Positions 9,701 to 16,078 of a stretch of 64,000 nt of DNA are shown here, piece after piece (positions within the stretch are counted from its first letter, which is position 1; the number at the start of each line of letters is the position of its first letter). Origin of the DNA: Teretinema zuelzerae. Lineage in GTDB: Bacteria; Spirochaetota; Spirochaetia; Treponematales; Treponemataceae. The notes under the pieces were generated by a model that was not told the DNA's origin, searched no databases, and worked only from the letters and a program-made list of their open reading frames with translations. The position numbers and the translations under genes are program-made. The DNA lies in the NCBI RefSeq assembly GCF_021021555.1, contig NZ_JAINWA010000001.1, positions 1 through 64,000 of the forward strand. The letters run 5' to 3'.

Positions 9701-11980
9701 GAAAAGCACACGGAATGTTTCAAATCGTTTATCGCGATAAATATGTAATGCTTGGTGAAGTTGCTCCCATCCTTCACGGGTAATTTTTCCATCTTGACCG
9801 GTTGCCACCTGAGCGCCTTGAATATCAAAAATACCGTGCTTTTTGAAATCTCTAAAGGCTGTCCATAATCCGCTTTTTGTTCCCTTGAGAATCCCCTTGG
9901 TATATTTTCTTTGCGCTGCCTTTACCTCTCGAATATGCTCCCTCGTTATCGTGGGATCTCCTTCGATTATTTCAGTAACACTTCTCCCTTCTTCCCTCTC
10001 TTGCGCACTATATTCTGCCGCCTTTTCAAATAACTCTAGCTGAGTAAACGTACCCGTCAGTAGAGAATGTTCCTTTTCTTCCTTTTTTCTTTCCTCTTCC
10101 TTCTTCTCAAGTTCCATCAACTTGAGGGTAAGTCGCATACCTTCTTTATCGATTTCTTGTAGGCTTGAATGTAGTTGCGTTTCCTTTTCACGATACGCTC
10201 TTAGGCTTTCGCTTTCTGGAGTAAAATCATATCGAACGGCATTGTATCTTTCAGCAAGTTCCTTTTTTTGTCCTTCGAGGTTGCGTGCTAGTTCTTCAGC
10301 ACCGCCTGATTCACTTTGCAATAATAGCTTCCTATCAATGGCTCCTATTTCTGTACTGATTCTTTTCAATTCCTGCTCGAAAAGAATTCTGCGTTCTTCA
10401 TTTATTTTTTCAGTTATACTTCTCGCTTCTTTCTCAAGTCTGTTTTTTTCCACGGCCAGGCTATAGATCTCTTTTTGAAGCTCTTCGATAGTGACTTCCT
10501 GAGGAATAGCAGGAATAGCTTTGCTCGTAGTATTTTCCAGAACAAGACCGGACTTACTCACCTCTTGCTGTTTACTTGTATAACGCTCTCTATACTGCTC
10601 TAAAAGTCTATTAACCAAAGGTTCTATATTTTCTTTGAAAGGAAGATATTTCACACTACCGGGCTTCGCTATTTTTTCATTGATTTTGTTTATAGAGTCT
10701 ATCGAAAAGTTGTCAACCACCTCTTGTTCACGAATATGCGTGATCTGTGCATACTCTTCTATCGCACGGGCAAAACACTCACACGTTCTGCTCCAATATG
10801 CGCCTTTTACATCTATCATCTGTCCACGGAATTCCACCGCAATTTGGTTTTCAAGAGTTCCTGGAATATCGGAAGCGTGCCATGCATTTAGTTCTTTGCC
10901 GGACAAATGATCCATAAAGTGCGCATATTCGTGAATTGCCGTCAGGCTTGCTTCGGCTTCACCTCCAGCAAAGGAAATACCGATTGCCCGATAGTACGGG
11001 GTAAAAAGACCGATATACTTTGAAGCGTGCATCTTTGTGTTTCCTGCATGGCTTACTTTTAGCCCCCATGCTTGTGAAACATCAGAGATATTTCCAAATA
11101 CTGAATGAACTCGATCAAGAGCTATTTTTAGCTCCTCAATCTCCTTTTTGGATATATTCTCACCGTTCTGTCGTTTAACCCGTATGCCATACGTTTGCAG
11201 CAACGAATCATCAAGATTTGTATCCCCATACGAGGTTTCCCGACCCTTAGTCCAGGTCGATTCCCAGTCGGCCTTCTGTAGCTCCATATCGAGTATTTTC
11301 TGGTTAACATCATCAAGGCATTCACGGTGCATTCTAAATATGCCGCCCCGATTTAATGTTCCTCCATACGCGTTATTCATGTCTTGAATGAAATAAAAGG
11401 CTTCTACCCCCATTCGTCCGCTTTTAGTGCTCTTTAAGGAAACCCTGGATGGTTTATGTTCTATATGCGGGTATCTATGGGTGTACGTGTTACTTATTGA
11501 ACGTGCATCAAATCTACCAGGGATTATTGGTATATCTTTTTCTCTTATTGCAGGGTATTCATTTATTCCCTCTTTTAACGCTTTTGCACGTGACTCTTCG
11601 TTTAGCTTTGCGACTGCTACGAAGGCGGCACGGTCAAACTCAAGATGATAATTGACCAAGGCGGCATATACATCAAGCGAGACTTTATAGATACGTGGAT
11701 TATGGAGTTTGCCATTCTCATCACGCCGTAATTCATCGGATTCACGAAGTAAATACACATTATCACGTACCTTGTACGCAGGAATGTCATAGTTGGTATT
11801 TCTTCGTATGTGTACTGGTGGAAGATAGGAAGGGTATTCTTCTTCCAGTATTGTTTTCCGGTTTGCAAGGTAAACTTTATCCGGTTCTACTCCCGTGTAA
11901 TCAATAAAACCATCAGCTCCGACTGAAGGGATATATTTATAAGTATTGCTTGAAGCTTGTCTAAAGTCAGAATCGCTCAT
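6731..11980 (-). CDS. Giant polyvalent mobile-element protein (HExxH, JAB/RadC-like, MuF-C-like, ArdC-N-like)
   Basis: The 1749-residue protein chains several domains. Residues 300-410 hold HEYAHFMD (H350, E351, H354), a zinc-protease-like core in a context like the LPD1 domain of polyvalent proteins. Residues 480-640 are coiled coil. Residues 740-860 form a RadC-like JAB domain with VHNHPSG and a following Asp (about 810-822). Residues 1085-1250 resemble the MuF C-terminal/PBECR group (WAQDGLLRYVNDKEK). Residues 1430-1545 resemble the ArdC ssDNA-binding N-domain (GRAFRGMNQIIAQ, LITYEQAKRHG, IKKGS). Polyvalent proteins are injected or transferred with phage or conjugative DNA and are thought to neutralise host defences. 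The frame is intact, unlike the genes at 1-5.3 kb. Domain names rest on recalled motifs. Confidence 0.75.
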   Translation of the reverse strand: MSDSDFRQASSNTYKYIPSVGADGFIDYTGVEPDKVYLANRKTILEEEYPSYLPPVHIRRNTNYDIPAYKVRDNVYLLRESDELRRDENGKLHNPRIYKVSLDVYAALVNYHLEFDRAAFVAVAKLNEESRAKALKEGINEYPAIREKDIPIIPGRFDARSISNTYTHRYPHIEHKPSRVSLKSTKSGRMGVEAFYFIQDMNNAYGGTLNRGGIFRMHRECLDDVNQKILDMELQKADWESTWTKGRETSYGDTNLDDSLLQTYGIRVKRQNGENISKKEIEELKIALDRVHSVFGNISDVSQAWGLKVSHAGNTKMHASKYIGLFTPYYRAIGISFAGGEAEASLTAIHEYAHFMDHLSGKELNAWHASDIPGTLENQIAVEFRGQMIDVKGAYWSRTCECFARAIEEYAQITHIREQEVVDNFSIDSINKINEKIAKPGSVKYLPFKENIEPLVNRLLEQYRERYTSKQQEVSKSGLVLENTTSKAIPAIPQEVTIEELQKEIYSLAVEKNRLEKEARSITEKINEERRILFEQELKRISTEIGAIDRKLLLQSESGGAEELARNLEGQKKELAERYNAVRYDFTPESESLRAYREKETQLHSSLQEIDKEGMRLTLKLMELEKKEEERKKEEKEHSLLTGTFTQLELFEKAAEYSAQEREEGRSVTEIIEGDPTITREHIREVKAAQRKYTKGILKGTKSGLWTAFRDFKKHGIFDIQGAQVATGQDGKITREGWEQLHQALHIYRDKRFETFRVLFVTPDGVITDQLAISSYLPTKVALFSLTSELGEHVKDYAVRTNTKIVFVHNHPSGNVSQTPQDEAITKDLESTLIGTDGRPLLLGHIILDHDSFGLYESNTWDTIHVKTQGRDPLLKTRLPEFTQEKIINPMVLRDIAEKINENDRWNNTDWVPVAFTSADARIGGIRYYSKEWFETVSSNDMARQFQTISVQTGALWAFPILSDELAQDTLLCTAIKEHMKEGCFMDFYIAGATSEEFDLHHYRGSYFSFMSQAEVKERTTTDATFALEGLTVITQTTDESVASKVLEEYNGKERNENLFRTDITAGLFAALEGISRADIGKPNVFITITEKTPFALTVNGLPDTKIAMYRDKIARALYLEPVQPGQRFQHGHSDGLDKNIIKRVFKELANPYYVFASRDGASLVGVYDIQDKNGEPVIISFRHKNADHQVEANWITSLYGKNEAGIERWAQDGLLRYVNDKEKATELTFTLQMRVKSNSVAYSKNIIRKSELVNSGFVQESQQEYSRGNGGRTMEDNRKEANSLESFVLTNEQDRKHFYVSIGIDPAEPLFPEGKSLQDITSVMAGPLAHDESGFVSQKEYVLSADDVLYAAFVSDIDHEQGTPLSSIHGLDSFLVKKNFSLDGIEQGNYLFNKALAERERYLEIQKDLKNPQQTEVKEAIEEPKKSYNQLHTERILASLKSSSAPFLGQPAKNASITLVPQAIRSAETGRAFRGMNQIIAQIMTQEAGGKDYELITYEQAKRHGAGIKKGSVGINLTTFDVATKHQNVYRYYPKSSVYNQEKLPKLPEQNKNPEIIVECNETTPDKYLGKYLAATSLGARFETTKDTMEAFQKNLEEDLKRSYDEKCYTRIFELGNKASVICQNTMSEIGQQARDGEKIRQKVSESRSRYEPYNPVTGEKFVGLAAKKAQHVMGMSNSHDPRFLELSDILKAGLKLKEAVKEPLVISDNGKSRFFYNAKDVEGVPPIKIKTISLSQQRSKTDAELQL

Positions 11981-12040
11981 TGTATTTTTGCTCCATCGAA
12001 CAGTTGTTAAAAGAATGATTGCTCAGGTGGGATAAAAAAA

Positions 12041-12066
12041 TAATTAGCTTCATATGAAGCTAATTA
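12041..12066. repeat. Palindrome copy 1 (AGCTTCATATGAAGCT core)
   Basis: A 26-bp perfect palindrome centred on CATATG, 18 bp after the stop of the ArdC-like gene and 60 bp before the polyvalent gene start. It belongs to a family of six similar sites between 12.0 and 15.3 kb. Confidence 0.85.
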
Positions 12067-12084
12067 TTTAAATTGTTACATTTC

Positions 12085-12903
12085 TTACAGTGAAAGCCCT
12101 TGTTGATGTTCTTGTTGTCTAGTTCGTGCGACTGTTCGCACTTTATCATTTTCAAGATTCATACCTCGGGAGATAAAACGATCTTTTGCAACTTCTGCGT
12201 GATATAAGGTTGTAAGAAGTGTAGCTCCGTGTGTTTTAATTGAAGCATCCTTCATGGCAAGTAGTGGAGCCTGTGGAATAAAATTTCCTTTGAATTCTTG
12301 AGTCATACGATAACGTGAAAGTTCTTGAGCGATAAGCCGTGCTTTTTCATCCGTTATCTTCTGTTCTGCACTACTACTTACCTTATCAAGTATTTCGGGA
12401 AACCGATTTGTCTTGGTATTCTCTACAACTGTTTTAATCTTTTCTTGAACCAGTGCTCGATCAAGTGTTAAGCCTGATTCTCGTATTAAAGAATACTCTT
12501 TCAGTTGTTCAATATTGTACATGTAGTAGTATTTCTGTTTCGGATGTTTTTCGTCGAATGCTTTTCCAGTTGAAGGATGTACATCAGTTGCATGAGCGTA
12601 ACGGTTTACATAGGCAATGGGTGTTGGTTCCATTCCTGGGCGAACACGTAATTTCAGATTATTGACTTCGCTTTCTGATAACCATCTGGATTCTTTGAAG
12701 CCTTGCTCAGCAGCACTCATTTCGAGCATGAGTGCATTAACGCCTTTAAATATAACTCCGGAAGTTGGATTGTACGCTATATCACGTTCAATCTTTCCTT
12801 CTTTGAGCCATGGTGCTTTTCCGGTTAATGTAAGATTTTGATAAGTTCGTTCAAATTTTTTATAGAACAGTTCGTCAGTGATCTGCCGTTCTCTGATACT
12901 CAT
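12085..12903 (-). CDS. ArdC N-domain-like (ssDNA-binding anti-restriction type) protein
   Basis: The chosen start is ATG 12903, preceded by GAGAGG; an in-frame TTG at 12933 lacks such a site. The N-terminal 120 residues show the ArdC-N/DUF1738-type layout: YNPTSGVIFKGVNALML, then RWLSESEVNNLKLRVRPG and PIAYVNRY. In ArdC this domain binds single-stranded DNA and helps an incoming plasmid evade restriction; it is also common in polyvalent proteins. The C-terminal half (LIAQELSRYRMTQEF) is helical and unassigned, and no C-terminal zinc peptidase is seen. The gene precedes the giant polyvalent gene on the same strand (104 bp gap with palindrome copy 1). A good promoter lies at 13002-13031. The protein probably acts in the cytoplasm during element transfer. 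Confidence 0.7.
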   Translation of the reverse strand: MSIRERQITDELFYKKFERTYQNLTLTGKAPWLKEGKIERDIAYNPTSGVIFKGVNALMLEMSAAEQGFKESRWLSESEVNNLKLRVRPGMEPTPIAYVNRYAHATDVHPSTGKAFDEKHPKQKYYYMYNIEQLKEYSLIRESGLTLDRALVQEKIKTVVENTKTNRFPEILDKVSSSAEQKITDEKARLIAQELSRYRMTQEFKGNFIPQAPLLAMKDASIKTHGATLLTTLYHAEVAKDRFISRGMNLENDKVRTVARTRQQEHQQGLSL

Positions 12904-13001
12904 AGACACCTCTCTGATGAGGAAATCAATCAATGCTCACGAATAATGTTTCGTAAGAAAAAACGAGTGATTGATTCTGTCGTTGAGTTCAGCTTGTAGT
13001 T

Positions 13002-13031
13002 AGTATAACAACAACCACTTGTATGCGTCAA
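13002..13031 (-). promoter_or_regulatory. Promoter of the ArdC-like/polyvalent genes
   Basis: On the minus strand, TTGACG (13026-13031) and TATACT (13002-13007) are separated by 18 bp. The -35 box is only 10 bp from the -35 box of the opposite promoter at 13042, so the two promoters are back to back and could share a regulator. Confidence 0.7.
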
Positions 13032-13041
13032 TGTCATTGTA

Positions 13042-13069
13042 TTGCACTTTTTGTTATTCGCTGTATAGT
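13042..13069 (+). promoter_or_regulatory. Promoter of the 13077 gene, probably leaderless
   Basis: TTGCAC (13042-13047), 16-bp spacer, TATAGT (13064-13069). The start codon at 13077 is 7 nt after the -10 box, so transcription would begin at or next to the ATG. No Shine-Dalgarno is present. Confidence 0.65.
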
Positions 13070-13076
13070 GATTTAT

Positions 13077-13523
13077 ATGAACAATAGAATTCTGAGTGTT
13101 GAGATATTGAATGCACCTCATTTTTATACTCTCTATGCTGATGGTCATGAGGACACCATGATTGAAAAACCAAACGGTGTTGAATTACTCTATCCCCCTC
13201 ATGCTGTGTTATTTCTGTATTACACATTCCCTGCTCATCGAAGAGTATATTGTGTAAGAAATTCTGAAACTGGGAAAAGCTCTTTACCTGGCTTATCCAT
13301 GCCAGTATCGATACTATTTAAGCAGTATGCCTCTCGGGTTGATAAAACAAAACGCGCAGTCTCATATCTTCGGGAACACTATCCTGATTATACATATTCA
13401 TTATCTGATTCGTTTTATACACGACTTGGAATACACTTGCTCACAAAAGGCAAGCTATCGTATGAAGCGATTGATTCATTACTTCAAAGGAGTCTTTCTC
13501 ATGGATGTTTTACTCACACCTGA
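13077..13523 (+). CDS. Hypothetical protein, first gene of a two-gene operon
   Basis: A 148-residue protein starting MNNRILSVEIL. An upstream in-frame ATG at 13023 lies before the promoter and is not used here. No domain is recognised; the protein is basic and aromatic, with no signal peptide or membrane segment, and ends with a helical stretch (LSYEAIDSLLQRSL). It overlaps the downstream PilZ gene by 23 nt, implying coupled translation, and is divergent from the ArdC-like gene. With a PilZ partner it may belong to a cyclic-di-GMP-linked pair, but that is only context. Confidence 0.65.
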   Translation: MNNRILSVEILNAPHFYTLYADGHEDTMIEKPNGVELLYPPHAVLFLYYTFPAHRRVYCVRNSETGKSSLPGLSMPVSILFKQYASRVDKTKRAVSYLREHYPDYTYSLSDSFYTRLGIHLLTKGKLSYEAIDSLLQRSLSHGCFTHT

Positions 13524-14208
13524 TGTTATATCTCGTCTTGATATTGCAAGTGTATCAATTCATAGTACGAACACAATACAACCTTCCGTTGTATTTGCTT
13601 TTTCAAAATCTCATATCTCGTTCATTTCAAAAGAAAAGCCAGATCAATTCATTGATCCCACCTTCGTGAAGATTACAACCAGATTGGATTCATTTTCACT
13701 TCCGGTATCATATGAAACGACTATGCAAACAAAAACAAGACATTGGATATTCACCTTTTCTTATTCACCGGACACAATCGAGCCGCCTTTGCATGATACA
13801 TGGATGACCCTTCTCGATATTACACACGTTCAGCGGTTGCGCGCCGATGTACGCGTGAGCGCATCTAAGAAGAATATAGATGCGCTTCGCATGAATCCAA
13901 TGGCGACTGAAGTCTTTTTTCATGAAACAAAATTGGATTGTTCTATACAGAATATTTCTTTTTCAGGAGCACGATTGCTATGCATTGAAAACAACTTGAT
14001 CGAAGGCGACGACAAGCTAGTACTTAAAATTCCATTTACGTCTCCCAGTGAAATTGCAACCCTTCGCGCTGTCGTATTGCGAAAACAGATAATTGATATT
14101 GCCGGAACTTCTTGTGTTGATATTGCGGTACGTTTTTTTGAACCAATCGATTTAGTACTTCGCTCACGTCTTGCCGACTACTTTCAAAAACAATCTATCG
14201 AGAATTAG
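13501..14208 (+). CDS. PilZ-domain protein
   Basis: The start ATG 13501 (MDVLLTPDVISRLD) has AAAGGAG at a good distance, inside the upstream gene's 3' end. The 235-residue protein has an N-terminal half of unassigned type and a C-terminal PilZ domain with RADVR (RxxxR) and NISFSGARL (D/NxSxxG), the two c-di-GMP-binding motifs, followed by the usual barrel strands. It is therefore a probable cytoplasmic c-di-GMP receptor. The stop codon TAG at 14206-14208 lies inside palindrome copy 2. A strong terminator at 14279 closes the operon. Finding a PilZ protein inside a mobile-element segment is unusual. Confidence 0.75.
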   Translation: MDVLLTPDVISRLDIASVSIHSTNTIQPSVVFAFSKSHISFISKEKPDQFIDPTFVKITTRLDSFSLPVSYETTMQTKTRHWIFTFSYSPDTIEPPLHDTWMTLLDITHVQRLRADVRVSASKKNIDALRMNPMATEVFFHETKLDCSIQNISFSGARLLCIENNLIEGDDKLVLKIPFTSPSEIATLRAVVLRKQIIDIAGTSCVDIAVRFFEPIDLVLRSRLADYFQKQSIEN

Positions 14209-14228
14209 CTTCATGTGAAGCTAATTCT
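14201..14228. repeat. Palindrome copy 2 (AGCTTCATGTGAAGCT core), contains a stop codon
   Basis: A 28-bp palindrome, perfect except for the central CATGTG. It contains the TAG stop of the PilZ gene. Confidence 0.85.
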
Positions 14229-14239
14229 CTCAAGCCATA

Positions 14240-14263
14240 AATTAGCTTCACATGAAGCTAATT
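14240..14263. repeat. Palindrome copy 3 (AGCTTCACATGAAGCT core)
   Basis: A 24-bp palindrome 11 bp after copy 2, with the central step reversed (CACATG), so copies 2 and 3 are mirror images and could also pair with each other. Confidence 0.85.
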
Positions 14264-14278
14264 AACTGAGACCGATTA

Positions 14279-14311
14279 AGCCCTGAACACTCTGGTTCAG
14301 GGCTTTTTTTT
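14279..14311 (+). terminator. Rho-independent terminator of the 13077-14208 operon
   Basis: A 10-bp stem (AGCCCTGAAC at 14279-14288 with 14295-14304) followed by a long T-run to about 14311. Confidence 0.9.
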
Positions 14312-14355
14312 CTTCTAAACTTGTCTAGCTCTCTCTAATCATAACTTTTCTGGTG

Positions 14356-14472
14356 TGTGGTACAAATAAGTCCATACCATACAAGGAAATATATCGCAAG
14401 TGTGGTACTAATGAATCTATGTGGTACAGATATATCTATATATAACAAAGAATTAACCCGCCTTGTACCACG
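14356..14472. repeat. Iteron-like repeats with the motif TGTGGTAC
   Basis: Three direct copies at 14356-14372, 14401-14417 and 14420-14436 share TGTGGTAC, then AT two bases later, then TC at the end (17 bp each). An inverted partial copy (TTGTACCACG) is at 14463-14472. Such sets bind replication initiators or repressors in plasmids and phages. No gene is found from 14312 to 14758. Confidence 0.6.
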
Positions 14473-14542
14473 CCCTTTATCTTGCCCTGTATGCGGGCCA
14501 GTAGGATATCATTGACAAGCCCACATCTTCTTCATTGATGAG

Positions 14543-14566
14543 AATTAGCTTCATGTGAAGCTAATT
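14543..14566. repeat. Palindrome copy 4 (AGCTTCATGTGAAGCT core)
   Basis: A 24-bp copy in the gene-free region between the iteron-like repeats and the 14659 inverted repeat. Confidence 0.85.
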
Positions 14567-14600
14567 TAATTAGTAGCTTGATAACCTCGAATTTGGGAAA

Positions 14601-14621
14601 ATAGCTTCATGTGAGGCTAAT
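14601..14621. repeat. Palindrome copy 5, one arm degenerate
   Basis: This copy reads ATAGCTTCATGTGAGGCTAA, with one A-to-G change in the right arm compared with the others. Confidence 0.75.
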
Positions 14622-14658
14622 TCTTTCTTGTCTGTCGCGGAACTTAATTTTTGCTCTA

Positions 14659-14713
14659 GATACTATCCACATGAGGGAGGCCATTAAAGAGCCGGACGAT
14701 TGTGGATAGTATC
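14659..14713. repeat. 13-bp perfect inverted repeat with a 29-bp loop
   Basis: GATACTATCCACA at 14659-14671 and TGTGGATAGTATC at 14701-14713. The loop is GC-richer than its surroundings. No gene overlaps it. It could be an RNA hairpin, a recombination site or an operator pair. Confidence 0.6.
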
Positions 14714-14758
14714 TCGCATGCTACTATGATTTTTTTGTATAGAAGATTAAGCAGCAGG

Positions 14759-14785
14759 GCAACAGGTGTTATAAACACCTGTTGC
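14759..14785. terminator. 12-bp perfect hairpin after the YHYH-SH3 gene
   Basis: Arms GCAACAGGTGTT and AACACCTGTTGC with a 3-nt loop. It sits 18 bp past the end of the minus-strand gene at 14803. There is no T-run on either side, so the terminator role is not proven. Confidence 0.5.
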
Positions 14786-14802
14786 AAAAGAAATATATGA
14801 TT

Positions 14803-15207
14803 CTATTTTTCCGTTCTTAGTAATGAAGTTGAAATCCACGCAGTGCCAGCAAATAACTCTTCCGACTCAACATTTGCCCAATTTCCTTCAACACTTAATA
14901 TCGTTACATAGGAATCTTTTTTTATCACTTTTAGTATTTCAAACGTTGACCCTGGACCTGTTCGTAAATTAGCATCTTGAATAACATGAACCTTGCTTCC
15001 TACGTCGGACGAGGATATTGTCGTTTTCGGTGTTTCTGAAGTTTTTGCCTTTTCCGAGGGAGTACTGGATTTGCCACCATTATGATAATGGTAGGTTCCT
15101 GTCTTTCTGTTATAGTGTCCTCCATTCGCATCAGTTCTCCCACTATGACCAAATGTTAGTGTTGCACATACACTCAGAAATAATAAAACCATTAAAGACT
15201 TTTTCAT
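14803..15207 (-). CDS. Secreted YHYH-SH3 protein
   Basis: The start ATG 15207 (MKKSLMVLLFLS) follows AAGGAAGG; the in-frame TTG further upstream is part of that ribosome site. A signal peptide covers about 19 residues (cleavage near LTFG-HSG). The mature protein begins with the YHYH motif region (HSGRTDANGGHYNRKTGTYHYH), followed by a Ser/Thr/Lys-rich linker and a C-terminal bacterial SH3 domain (NLRTGPGSTFEILKVI and NWANVES). YHYH regions occur in secreted and phage-borne proteins, and SH3 domains usually bind cell-wall peptides, so a periplasmic or surface location is likely. No partner gene is evident. Confidence 0.8.
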   Translation of the reverse strand: MKKSLMVLLFLSVCATLTFGHSGRTDANGGHYNRKTGTYHYHNGGKSSTPSEKAKTSETPKTTISSSDVGSKVHVIQDANLRTGPGSTFEILKVIKKDSYVTILSVEGNWANVESEELFAGTAWISTSLLRTEK

Positions 15208-15298
15208 AAGTTCCTTCCTTAACAAGCAAAAGATTCTTTATTATCTATTCAAATATTGAACAAATCTATTATAAAATAATTTATGTTCTTAACAGCCA

Positions 15299-15322
15299 AA
15301 ATAGCTTCATGTGAAGCTATTT
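15299..15322. repeat. Palindrome copy 6 (AGCTTCATGTGAAGCT core), contains a stop codon
   Basis: A 24-bp palindrome. The stop codon of the minus-strand TPR gene (15317-15319) lies inside it, just as the PilZ stop lies inside copy 2. Confidence 0.85.
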
Positions 15323-16063
15323 CATGACTACGGCACGTAATTTTTTTCGTGAATCCTTCCATTCAGAACTAATTTGGTGATAGTAACAGAGAGCTTGCTC
15401 TTTGCTTCCTTGTTTGTAGGATTCTGGATACTGCTCTGGTTCTTTCATTTTTCCTGTTATTAAATCGATTATGATGTGATTGGTTTCAGTTGCCCTTTCA
15501 TATGCTTTAATTACCCCAGAATAATTATTGTTTATTTGAAGTTCTATAAATAGCTTTCCAAAAATATAGTGATATGAGTTCTTAGGAAAAAACAACAATT
15601 CTTCTGTCGCTTCCATATATTGCTTGCTACTCGCAAACCAGTACATCAGTTTTACGCGTGCCTCCATGTGATCCGTTTCATCAAGTGTGAGCAAATATTG
15701 AAACTGTGATATTGCATCAGTGGTTAGATTCTCATCCCACAATGCTGTTCCATATCCATATATACTACGAAGATATGGGCGGAATTGTATGCTCCAGAAA
15801 TTCCCTATGTATTCATCAAACTCGGTTTGATTTGTACGTTCAAGAAAACTCTCCAACCCTTTTTTATAAAATTCTAAACGTTTCTTATTACTTTTTGCAT
15901 ACAAGGCAAGGATATTGTATGCATCACAACATAAGGGATCGAGTTGAAGCGCTCTTAACGCCATAGTTTTTTTTTCTTCAGTTTTTATTGAGTCCCAGGC
16001 ATCCCATACATATTCACGGGCTTGCTGAATCGGGTCAAAGAGGCATTTTATTTCTTCTGCCAT
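15317..16063 (-). CDS. TPR-like repeat protein
   Basis: The start ATG 16063 follows TAAGGAG. The 248-residue protein is all-helical with repeated TPR-type signatures (AYNILALYAKS, AISQFQYLLTLDETDHMEARVKLMYW, YSGVIKAYERATETNH). Its closing section (PESYKQGSKEQALCYYHQISSEW) is like that of ST7/tetratricopeptide hypothetical proteins in bacteria. It has no signal peptide and is likely a cytoplasmic scaffold. It starts only 15 bp after the transposase stop on the same strand, so it may be read from the same transcript or have lost its own promoter to an insertion. No specific role can be given. Confidence 0.7.
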   Translation of the reverse strand: MAEEIKCLFDPIQQAREYVWDAWDSIKTEEKKTMALRALQLDPLCCDAYNILALYAKSNKKRLEFYKKGLESFLERTNQTEFDEYIGNFWSIQFRPYLRSIYGYGTALWDENLTTDAISQFQYLLTLDETDHMEARVKLMYWFASSKQYMEATEELLFFPKNSYHYIFGKLFIELQINNNYSGVIKAYERATETNHIIIDLITGKMKEPEQYPESYKQGSKEQALCYYHQISSEWKDSRKKLRAVVMK

Positions 16064-16078
16064 GGCCGTCTCCTTACG

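Noticed and set aside
12904-12933. Extended start (TTG 12933) for the ArdC-like protein
   Set aside because: The ATG at 12903 has a GAGAGG ribosome site and begins the conserved region; the extension has none.
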